Notes under the pieces: model-generated | Told to the model about the DNA's origin: nothing | Database searches by the model: none | The model's input: only the letters and a program-made list of their open reading frames with translations | Made by a program: the position numbers and the translations under genes | DNA from: PMG-095 sp037200885 | GTDB lineage: Bacteria; Myxococcota_A; Polyangia; Polyangiales; Polyangiaceae | Reading direction: 5' to 3' | DNA: 64,000 bases | Assembly: GCA_037200885.1 (NCBI GenBank) | Contig: JBBCIN010000002.1 | Span: forward strand, 620,001-684,000 | Shown: piece after piece, positions 57,849 through 64,000 of the stretch | Layout: each line of letters starts with the position of its first letter | How positions within the stretch are numbered: position 1 is the first letter of the stretch

Positions 57849-57978
57849 AGCAACAGTGACACCCGGGGAAAACTCAGAACGGAAGACACTGGACGTGGGC
57901 GATGCTCGTCGAACCGCCCAGTATCAGCCGAGTTCTCGGGAGCAGCCGAAGCCGGCCATGGCGCACTTCGTCACCCGA

Positions 57979-58018
57979 GTCTACCAAGAGAGACGTCTAC
58001 TCGACAAGACATTCGTCC
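57979..58018. promoter_or_regulatory. Five-half-site GTCT/AGAC array before tonB
   Basis: GTCT (57979), AGAC (57991), GTCT (57995), AGAC (58007) and GTCC (58015). Two complete GTCT-N8-AGAC units are adjacent (16-base period), followed by AGAC-N4-GTCC. The array ends directly at the -35 box, a position suited to an activator. Confidence 0.75.
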
Positions 58019-58048
58019 TTGACATTGGATTGGAAGGCTCTGCATACT
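58019..58048 (+). promoter_or_regulatory. Promoter of the tonB operon
   Basis: Perfect -35 TTGACA at 58019-58024, 18-base spacer, -10 CATACT at 58043-58048 preceded by TG. It abuts the GTCT/AGAC array on its upstream side. Confidence 0.6.
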
Positions 58049-58130
58049 CCTTCGCGTTGCAGGTGCGACATCGCGCCCAGCGCTCGAGTCGAGCGCCCCA
58101 GGCGCGATCGGAAATCGACAGGAAGCGTTC

Positions 58131-58922
58131 ATGGCTGAATCGGAGGCAATTGAGGCAAGCGAGCTCTCGGGGCAAGAAAGCTCGGCGAGAGACAGCACGA
58201 ACCCCTCGTTCTTTGCGATCTCGCTCGATCCAGGGGTGCGCTCTTCGCGCCGAGCACTGGAGTGGGTGGTATTCGCGGGTTCGCTCACGCTTCACCTCGC
58301 GCTCTATCTAAAGATTCACAACAACGTGACACCTCAGGTGACACGCTTCGTCTCGTCACAAGTCGAGATCGAGCTTGCTCCGCCTGTGATCGAAGAGCCG
58401 AAGCTCAAGGAACCTGACCCACCTCCAGAACCACCACCACCAGCAGACAAGCCGGTCCCTCGCGTTCAAAGCCAAGCCCCTGTCGCGCAAGCTCCGGCAG
58501 CACAACCAGACAACAGCAGCCTCCCGTCGAGCGACGAAGGGCTGCTCGAACCAACGCCGCCGGGCACGGGCAACCCCGGACCTGCGCCCGCTCTGGCGCC
58601 GCCGCCACCCCCGCCACCCCCGCCGCCTCCTCCAGCACCGGTGATCCAGGCGAAAGTCGGCGCTGACTTCGCGCGCAAACCGGGGCTCGAATACCCCCGC
58701 CTCGCCAGGCGGGAGGAGTGGGAGGGCACTGTCGTCCTCCGCGCCCAAGTCTTGCCGAACGGACGCGTGGGCACGGTCTCGATTCAGAAGAGCTCGGGTC
58801 ACTCGGTGTTGGATGACGCTGCAGTCTCGGCGGCGAAGACCTGGACCTTCGTGCCGGCAACCCAGGGAGGAAGCCCGGTCGCTGGAGCCGTGACCTTCCC
58901 CGTTCAATTCAAACTCCAATAA
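58131..58922 (+). CDS. tonB: Energy transducer TonB
   Basis: A 263-residue TonB. A cytoplasmic start of about 40 residues, one membrane anchor (about 43-63, WVVFAGSLTLHLALYLKI), a periplasmic Pro-rich spacer with EPDPPPEPPPPAD and a poly-Pro run near 155-165, and a C-terminal TonB domain (YPRLARREEWEGTVVLRAQV, SSGHSVLDDAAVSAAKTWTF). ATG 58131 has GGAA upstream. It is followed by exbB and exbD with short gaps. Being tied to the sulfur genes downstream, it is probably dedicated to the receptor at 19869 or similar ones. Confidence 0.95.
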   Translation: MAESEAIEASELSGQESSARDSTNPSFFAISLDPGVRSSRRALEWVVFAGSLTLHLALYLKIHNNVTPQVTRFVSSQVEIELAPPVIEEPKLKEPDPPPEPPPPADKPVPRVQSQAPVAQAPAAQPDNSSLPSSDEGLLEPTPPGTGNPGPAPALAPPPPPPPPPPPPAPVIQAKVGADFARKPGLEYPRLARREEWEGTVVLRAQVLPNGRVGTVSIQKSSGHSVLDDAAVSAAKTWTFVPATQGGSPVAGAVTFPVQFKLQ

Positions 58923-58943
58923 AACCGCGGAGCCAATCTCACC

Positions 58944-59654
58944 ATGTCAGACGCAGTTACGCTCTATATCGTCAAGGGTACGTTCATTCTCCTGATCGCC
59001 GCGTCGGCCCTCACGTGGGCGATCGTGATCGTGAAGGTGTTGCAGAACTTTCGCCTCAGCCGCCAGACACACGCTTTCTACCGCACCTTCGAGAAGACCA
59101 GCGGGCTGCCCAGCGCCGACGAGCTCAGCAAATACGCAGGCCCGGTGGCACGGGTGGCCCAAGCAGGCCTCGACTCCTGGCAGACCAGCGGCAAAGACAC
59201 GGACGGCGGCTCGGTCGAGCTGCCAATTCGCCGAGATCTGCTGGAGCGTCGCTTGATTCAGCAGCTTCAGCGCGAGAAAAAGGGCGTCGAAATCGGCTTG
59301 CCCGTACTCGCCAGCATCGGCTCGACCTCGCCTTTCGTCGGCTTGTTCGGCACCGTGCTCGGTATCATTCACGCGCTGCAGCGCATTGGTGGCTCCGGCT
59401 CTGCGAGCCTGGAGGTCGTGGCAGGTCCGATCGGGGAAGCACTCGAGGCCACCGCCGTCGGGATCGCCGTCGCCGTGCCAGCACTGATTGCCTACAACTT
59501 CTTCTTGCGTCGCCTGAAATCACTGGTCGGCGATCTCGAGGACTTCAGCAACACCTTCATCGGCCACGCGGTACGGAGTTTCATCCGCGTCGCGCCCGAA
59601 TCGCAGCGTCGCAGTGACCCGAACTTGGCCATCGGCCAGGAAGCGAGCGCCTGA
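58944..59654 (+). CDS. exbB: ExbB proton-channel subunit
   Basis: A 236-residue MotA/TolQ/ExbB protein. The first helix VKGTFILLIAASALTWAIVIVKVL is near residues 9-32; the second and third (SIGSTSPFVGLFGTVLGIIHAL and ATAVGIAVAVPALIAYNFFLRR) carry the conserved G-T-V-x-G-I and the Thr/Pro of the proton path. With ExbD it energises TonB. Its stop overlaps the exbD start (TGATG). Confidence 0.95.
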   Translation: MSDAVTLYIVKGTFILLIAASALTWAIVIVKVLQNFRLSRQTHAFYRTFEKTSGLPSADELSKYAGPVARVAQAGLDSWQTSGKDTDGGSVELPIRRDLLERRLIQQLQREKKGVEIGLPVLASIGSTSPFVGLFGTVLGIIHALQRIGGSGSASLEVVAGPIGEALEATAVGIAVAVPALIAYNFFLRRLKSLVGDLEDFSNTFIGHAVRSFIRVAPESQRRSDPNLAIGQEASA

Positions 59655-60055
59655 TGGCGATGAGTTTGGGTGACAGCGACGAAATCGTCAGCGAGATCAA
59701 CGTCACGCCGTTGGTGGACGTGATGCTCGTGCTGCTCGTCGTATTCATCGTCACCGCGCCGTTGTTGACGAACGCGATCAAGGTGCAGCTGCCGCAGACT
59801 TCCACGCGCGCACCGACCGAGCCGAAGCCGGCCGTGACCGTGAGTGTCGACGCCAAAGGCAAGGTATATATCGACAAAACAGAGGTTTCGCTCTCCACGC
59901 TGGAGCCGCTCTTGAAGGGCCGCCGTGCGGTCGCGCCCGACCTGATCGTGCATCTGAGCGCAGACGAAGCCTCGAGCTACGGCATCGTCGCCAAGACCAT
60001 GTCTGCCATCGACCGCGCAGGCATCACCAAGCTGTCGGTGCTGACGATCAACTGA
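59654..60055 (+). CDS. exbD: ExbD proton-channel subunit
   Basis: A 133-residue TolR/ExbD protein with one N-terminal helix. EINVTPLVDVMLVLLVVFIV contains the essential membrane aspartate (D22 with ATG 59654; a second ATG at 59660 would shift it by two). The periplasmic domain follows (AVTVSVDAKGKVYIDKTEV, VIVHLSADEAS-like). It is translationally coupled to exbB and lies 17 bases before the SsuD-like gene. Confidence 0.95.
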   Translation: MAMSLGDSDEIVSEINVTPLVDVMLVLLVVFIVTAPLLTNAIKVQLPQTSTRAPTEPKPAVTVSVDAKGKVYIDKTEVSLSTLEPLLKGRRAVAPDLIVHLSADEASSYGIVAKTMSAIDRAGITKLSVLTIN

Positions 60056-60072
60056 CGCCCGGGAGCGCCGCA

Positions 60073-61191
60073 ATGACTCGACCCGACAACGATCTCGAAG
60101 TGCTCGGCCTAATCTCCACGCAATATGCGTCAGAGACGCACGCGCCGGCCGGCCCGGGTATCGACAAGAGCTACCTTGGCGCCCTCGCGCTTGCCCATGA
60201 GAACGGGAACTTTGACCGCGTGCTGATTGGCTACCACAGCTCTGCACCGGACGGTTTTCAGGTGGCGGCCTATGCAGCGACGAAAACCACGCGACTGAAA
60301 TTCCTGCTCGCACACCGACCCGGCTTCGTCGTGCCGACGTTGGCGGCCCGCCAACTGGCAACCCTCGACCAGTTCAGCGACGGCCGCCTGGCAGTGCACA
60401 TCATCACCGGTGGCTCGGACGGCGAGCAAGCCCGCGATGGCGACTTTCTAACCAAGGAGCAACGCTACGCTCGCACCGACGACTACCTCGATGTACTGAA
60501 GAAGACCTGGACCAGCACGGTCGCATTCGATCACCAGGGTCCGTACTACACGGTGAAGGACAGCTTCGCGGCGGTGAAGCCTGTGCAACACCCGCATTTG
60601 CCGATATTTTTCGGCGGCGCATCGGACGAAGCCATCCGCGTCGCAGGCAAGCACGCCGACGTGTACGCGCTATTCGGTGAGACCCTAGCTGGCGTCGCTG
60701 AGACTTTGGCCAAGGTGCGAGCCTCGGCGACGGCGCATGGGCGCCAAGATCACATCGGTTTCAGCCTCTCACTCCGACCGATTCTCGGACGCACGGAAGA
60801 AGAGGCATGGAACCGCGCGCAGCGAATTCTGACCGAAGCCAAGGCGCTGAAAGAGCAAGGCACGGTCAGCCTGTTTCGTCCTGCCAAGAACGAGTCCACC
60901 GGCTCGCAACGGCTGCAGCAAACCGCCAGCGGCGGGGCGATCCGCGACAAGCGACTGTGGACCGAGATCGCCAAGCTGACAGGCGCCCAGGGCAACTCGA
61001 CCTCGCTCGTCGGTACCCCCGAGCAAGTGGTCGACGCCTTGCTCGATTACTACGATCTGGGCGTCAACAAGTTCTTGTTTCGAGGCTTCGACCCCCTCGA
61101 AGATGCCATCGACTACGGTCGTAACCTGCTGCCGCTGCTGCGCGAGACGGTCGCGAAACGCGAACGCCCGCGTATCGCAGCCATGGGTTGA
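60073..61191 (+). CDS. SsuD-like FMN-dependent alkanesulfonate monooxygenase
   Basis: A 372-residue luciferase-like monooxygenase of the SsuD clade, which releases sulfite from alkanesulfonates with reduced FMN and oxygen. Family segments: GNFDRVLIGYHSSAPDGFQVAAYAAT in part, LKFLLAHRPGFVVPTLAARQLATLDQFSDGRLAVHIITGG in part, EQRYARTDDYLDVLKKTW, LPIFFGGASDEAIRVAGKHADVYALFGET in part and NSTSLVGTPEQV. Gene order in the tonB operon is unusual for ssuD. Substrate specificity within the clade (alkanesulfonates, dimethylsulfone-derived sulfonates or sulfinates) is unknown. Confidence 0.92.
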   Translation: MTRPDNDLEVLGLISTQYASETHAPAGPGIDKSYLGALALAHENGNFDRVLIGYHSSAPDGFQVAAYAATKTTRLKFLLAHRPGFVVPTLAARQLATLDQFSDGRLAVHIITGGSDGEQARDGDFLTKEQRYARTDDYLDVLKKTWTSTVAFDHQGPYYTVKDSFAAVKPVQHPHLPIFFGGASDEAIRVAGKHADVYALFGETLAGVAETLAKVRASATAHGRQDHIGFSLSLRPILGRTEEEAWNRAQRILTEAKALKEQGTVSLFRPAKNESTGSQRLQQTASGGAIRDKRLWTEIAKLTGAQGNSTSLVGTPEQVVDALLDYYDLGVNKFLFRGFDPLEDAIDYGRNLLPLLRETVAKRERPRIAAMG

Positions 61192-61202
61192 CTGGACTGG
61201 AC

Positions 61203-61820
61203 ATGACTGGCGTCGCGCCGTTCTTTTCGGCCAACAACCTGGCGCGCCTGCGCGTGTTGGTGCTGGGTTTCACCGAGCTCGTCGAAAAGGCGAGCGACGA
61301 GCCAACCATCCTGGACCGAGGCACGGCCTTGCTTTCAGACCTCGTCGCACACGACGACTGGCTGCCCGCGGAGTATGCCAAGCCCGATCCCGTTCGTTAC
61401 CAGCAATATTTGCTGCACTGCGACCCCTCCGAGCGCTTCTCGGTGGTCAGCTTCGTGTGGGGCCCCGGACAGGCCACGCCTGTGCACGATCATCGAGTCT
61501 GGGGACTGGTCGGCGTCCTGCGAGGCTCAGAACTCAATGAGGCCTTCGTACGCGATGGTGCAGGCACTTTAGTCCCGGCCGGACCGCCGGAGCGGCTGGT
61601 TGCGGGCACTGTAGCCGCAGTGTCGCCGCGCATTGGCGATGTGCATCGCGTCGCGAACGGTGAGCGAGATCGCACTTCGATCAGCATTCACGTTTACGGC
61701 GGCAATATCGGCGCGGTCGAACGCGCCACCTACGACGCGCTCGGTACACCCAAACGCTTCGTGTCCGGGTATGCCAACAAGAACATCCCCAATCTGTGGG
61801 ACAGGTCGCCCTCGTCATGA
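61203..61820 (+). CDS. Cysteine dioxygenase-family thiol dioxygenase, 3-mercaptopropionate type likely
   Basis: A 205-residue cupin with the three-histidine iron site: H95 and H97 in PVHDHRVWG and H148 in IGDVHRV. Y165 in HVYGGN fits the active-site tyrosine and R174 fits the arginine conserved in bacterial 3-mercaptopropionate dioxygenases, which also share GPGQATPVHDHRVWGLVGVLRG in part. Such enzymes convert a thiol to a sulfinate. I start at ATG 61203, 11 bases after the monooxygenase stop. Its product could be a substrate for the neighbouring monooxygenases or rhodanese. Cysteine as substrate is not excluded. Confidence 0.88.
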   Translation: MTGVAPFFSANNLARLRVLVLGFTELVEKASDEPTILDRGTALLSDLVAHDDWLPAEYAKPDPVRYQQYLLHCDPSERFSVVSFVWGPGQATPVHDHRVWGLVGVLRGSELNEAFVRDGAGTLVPAGPPERLVAGTVAAVSPRIGDVHRVANGERDRTSISIHVYGGNIGAVERATYDALGTPKRFVSGYANKNIPNLWDRSPSS

Positions 61821-63052
61821 GTACATCACTTTCGGTTCATGAGGTCCGAGCGACCTTGCTGCTGCGGCAGGAACTCGCCTTGGTTGATCTGCGCGAGGAA
61901 GCCTCGTTCGCGCTCGGTCACCCTTTGTTCACAGCCCAATTGCCACTCGATCGTATCGAGCTGGAGGCCCCCGTACGCATCCCTCGAAAAGACACGCTGG
62001 TCGTGTTGTACGGCGACGAAGGCGATGCCGAGCGCGGGAGGGAAAAGTTCCAGCAACTGGGTTACAGCCGCGTGGCGCTGCTCCAAGGCGGCCTAGCGGC
62101 GTGGAAGGCCGCTGGTTTCGAGCTATTCGAAGACGTCAACTCGTACAGCAAGGCATTCGGCGAGCTGGTCGAGCATCGACGACACACCCCGTCGCTATCA
62201 GCTGAAGAAGTCGGAGCACTGATCGAGCAAGGGGCAGACATCGCCATCGTCGATGCGCGTCGCTTCGAAGAATATCAGACGATGAGCATTCCGACGGGCA
62301 CGAGCGTTCCCGGGGCGGAGCTGGTGCTGAGAGTTCCCACCGTCGCGCCCGATGCGCGGACGACCGTCATCGTCAATTGCGCCGGACGGACTCGCAGCAT
62401 CATCGGAGCACAGTCGCTGATCAATGCCGGTCTTCCAAACCGGGTCGTCGCGCTGCGAAATGGCACAATCGGCTGGAAATTGGCAGGACAAGCGCTCGAA
62501 TCCAGCCAGGAACGCCGCGCGCTGGAGCTCACCACGAAGGGCATCCTGGAGGCGCGCCGCAAAGCCCGCGAGGTCGCCTATCGCTGCGGCGTGCGGCACA
62601 TCGGCTGGGCCGAGCTCGCGCGCTTGAACGAAGACAGCACGCGCACCTTGTATCAATTCGACGTGCGCACGCCGGAGGAATACCTAGCGGGACACCTACC
62701 GGGCTTTCGCAGCGCGCCGGGGGGTCAGCTGGTCCAAGAAACGGACTTCTTCGCACCGGTACGCGGCGCGCGCGTCGTGCTGAGCGATGAGCTCGGCGCA
62801 CGCGCCGACATGACCGCGTCGTGGCTTTCGCAAATGGCTTGGGAAGTCTACGTGATCGACGGCGCTTCAGAGGGCCGCGTCGCCGGCCAAGACCCACAGG
62901 GTTTGCCGCCGCGCGCGAACAAGGGTCGCTACAAACGTCCGTACGAAGGCACGGATTCATCCCCCGCTGCGATGCGCGCGTACTTGGAGTGGGAGTTCCG
63001 GCTCGTCGAGCAACTGGAACGGGACGGCACACACGGATTCTTCGTCGTCTGA
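61817..63052 (+). CDS. Triple-domain rhodanese-like sulfurtransferase
   Basis: A 411-residue protein with three rhodanese-like modules: about 5-103, 125-228 and 258-355. Only the middle one has an active-site cysteine (C188 in NCAGRTR). The first has YGDEGD and the third SDELGA where the CxxxxR loop should be, so they are probably structural or binding domains. ATG 61817 overlaps the dioxygenase stop (ATGA). Coupling to a thiol dioxygenase and SsuD-like enzymes suggests it handles sulfane sulfur or sulfite-derived products. The C-terminal extension (about 355-411) is not recognised. Confidence 0.9.
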   Translation: MSTSLSVHEVRATLLLRQELALVDLREEASFALGHPLFTAQLPLDRIELEAPVRIPRKDTLVVLYGDEGDAERGREKFQQLGYSRVALLQGGLAAWKAAGFELFEDVNSYSKAFGELVEHRRHTPSLSAEEVGALIEQGADIAIVDARRFEEYQTMSIPTGTSVPGAELVLRVPTVAPDARTTVIVNCAGRTRSIIGAQSLINAGLPNRVVALRNGTIGWKLAGQALESSQERRALELTTKGILEARRKAREVAYRCGVRHIGWAELARLNEDSTRTLYQFDVRTPEEYLAGHLPGFRSAPGGQLVQETDFFAPVRGARVVLSDELGARADMTASWLSQMAWEVYVIDGASEGRVAGQDPQGLPPRANKGRYKRPYEGTDSSPAAMRAYLEWEFRLVEQLERDGTHGFFVV

Positions 63053-63072
63053 CGAGAACGGGAGACACGACC

Positions 63073-64000
63073 ATGAGCGTAAAATTCATTGGCTACATCG
63101 GCTTCAACAACAGCTCGGAGATCTATCCTGACTTCGGTCGTCAGATCGATCGGCGCCACGTCGAGGCCGCAGCAAAGGCTCAAGAAGTTGGTGGCTTCGA
63201 TCGTGTGCTGATCCCCTTCGGCTCCTCGTCGCCCGAGAGCCAGATTGTCGCGGCGCACGCGGCGGCGATCACCAGTAAGCTCGGCTTTCTGATTGCACAT
63301 CGTCCTGGCTTTACCCAGCCAACGCTCGCCGCGCGCCAACTCGCGACCCTCGACCAGCTCAGTGAGGGTCGCGTCGCCGTGCACATCATCACCGGCGGCG
63401 CCGATGCAGAAATGGCCAAAGACGGCGACACCTCGAACAAAACCCAGCGCTACGCGCGCACGGACGAGTACCTGAGTGTGCTCAAGCAGGAGTGGACCGC
63501 CGAGCAACCATTCGACCACAGCGGCCGTTTTTACAACGTCCGCCAAGGCTTCAGCGCCGTAAAGCCAAGCAATCTGCCGATCTTTTTTGGCGGCGCCTCG
63601 GACGAAGCGATCGACGTCGCTGGCCGACACGCCGACGTCTACGCGTATTGGGGCGAGACCCACGCGCAAACTCGTGAACTCGTGGCGCGCGTGCGTGCCT
63701 CTGCTGCGCGTTACGGTCGCATTCCGGGTTTCAGCATGTCACTGCGTCCGATCATTGCTGGCACTGAAGAAGCCGCTTGGAAGCGCGCGGACGAAATCGT
63801 GGAACAGGTGCGTGCGATCCGTGAAAAGAAGGGCGTCGCGACCAGCGGGCACGAGCCGGTGAACGTGGGTTCGCAGCGTCTGCTACAGACCGCAGCCCAC
63901 GGCTATCGCACCGACAAGCGCTTGTGGACCGGCCTCGCCGCCGTCGGAGGCGCCCAAGGCAACTCGACGGGCCTCGTGGGCACACCCGAGCAGGTCGCCG
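63073..64000 (+). CDS. SsuD-like FMN-dependent monooxygenase (partial, cut by window end)
   Basis: 309 codons are visible, beginning ATG 63073 with GGGAGA about 8 bases upstream. The sequence runs MSVKFIGYIGFNNSSEIYPD and then GGFDRVLIPFGSSSPESQ, LGFLIAHRPGFTQPTLAARQ, GRVAVHIITGGADAEMAKDG, TQRYARTDEYLSVLKQEWT, NLPIFFGGASDEAIDVAGRH and NSTGLVGTPEQVA at the edge. It is a paralogue of the gene at 60073 and should be about 370 residues when complete. Two adjacent SsuD-like enzymes imply two related substrates or a stepwise oxidation. Confidence 0.92.
   Translation, partial: MSVKFIGYIGFNNSSEIYPDFGRQIDRRHVEAAAKAQEVGGFDRVLIPFGSSSPESQIVAAHAAAITSKLGFLIAHRPGFTQPTLAARQLATLDQLSEGRVAVHIITGGADAEMAKDGDTSNKTQRYARTDEYLSVLKQEWTAEQPFDHSGRFYNVRQGFSAVKPSNLPIFFGGASDEAIDVAGRHADVYAYWGETHAQTRELVARVRASAARYGRIPGFSMSLRPIIAGTEEAAWKRADEIVEQVRAIREKKGVATSGHEPVNVGSQRLLQTAAHGYRTDKRLWTGLAAVGGAQGNSTGLVGTPEQVA

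Larger units (their letters stand above)
57801..58130. promoter_or_regulatory. 330-base divergent control region of the peptide importer and tonB operons
   Basis: The region between the divergent ATGs at 57800 and 58131 holds one GTCT-N8-AGAC palindrome near the importer side and a five-half-site array followed by a near-consensus promoter on the tonB side. No gene is supported inside it. The leader of tonB would be about 75 bases. Confidence 0.7.

Noticed and set aside
7370..58048. Equating the element with the corynebacterial McbR operator
   Set aside because: McbR sites have a 6-base spacer between TAGAC and GTCTA; here the spacers are 4 and 8 and the half-sites alternate. No McbR-like gene is evident nearby.
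1..64000. Mobile elements, tRNA or rRNA genes, CRISPR arrays
   Set aside because: I saw no transposase, integrase or phage gene, no direct-repeat array with spacers and no cloverleaf or rRNA-like sequence. A dedicated tRNA search was not possible by eye.

Overview
The window comes from a GC-rich Gram-negative bacterium. It carries a TonB-dependent outer-membrane receptor, a TonB-ExbB-ExbD set, lipoprotein-type binding proteins and Tat-type signal sequences. I see no rRNA, tRNA, CRISPR array, transposase or phage gene, so a closer placement (Pseudomonadota or Myxococcota are the obvious candidates) is a guess.

Layout. Positions 1-6.3 kb: end of an alpha/beta-hydrolase-like gene, an ahpC-ahpF peroxidase operon divergent from oxyR, a TetR/NmrA-type pair around a clear palindrome, and an intact MTD1-type methylenetetrahydrofolate dehydrogenase. 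Positions 6.4-12.5 kb: mostly single genes (TauD-type dioxygenase, glutathione transferase, P-loop kinase, aldo/keto reductase, pyrE, acetyltransferase, a second small P-loop protein) and a canonical folD that has lost its N-terminal half. Positions 12.7-64 kb: an almost continuous block for scavenging organic sulfur and peptides. It contains two sulfonate/nitrate-type ABC importers, each with an acyl-CoA-dehydrogenase-like flavoprotein; two NtaA/SnaA/DszA-family flavin monooxygenases; two SsuD-like monooxygenases (the last cut by the window end); a cysteine/3-mercaptopropionate-type thiol dioxygenase; a triple rhodanese; two peptide-type ABC importers; an arylamine N-acetyltransferase; a class II aldolase; a hydroxyacid dehydrogenase; a TonB receptor and a dedicated tonB-exbB-exbD. 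Also in the block are an exported amine oxidase-RidA-dipeptidase operon, an apparently exported HisC-like aminotransferase, three ABC exporters of the MsbA type and one ABC-2 exporter.

How the parts fit. The TonB system and receptor would bring sulfur compounds or peptides across the outer membrane. The binding-protein importers carry them inward. The flavin monooxygenases, TauD-type dioxygenase and thiol dioxygenase cleave C-S bonds or oxidise thiols, and the rhodanese handles released sulfur. The periplasmic amine oxidase, RidA and dipeptidase could process peptides and amino acids outside the cytoplasm.

The main discovery is a repeated DNA element in the promoter regions of most transcription units from about 7.4 to 58 kb. 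Half-sites GTCT and AGAC are arranged as GTCT-N8-AGAC and AGAC-N4-GTCT, which together form arrays with a 20-bp period. Around N8 there is usually a -10-like TATA-type sequence. I read this as the operator of one unrecognised regulator (or an unusual promoter class) that joins the block into a single regulon. An AraC-family regulator inside the block, which carries the element in its own promoter, is a candidate.
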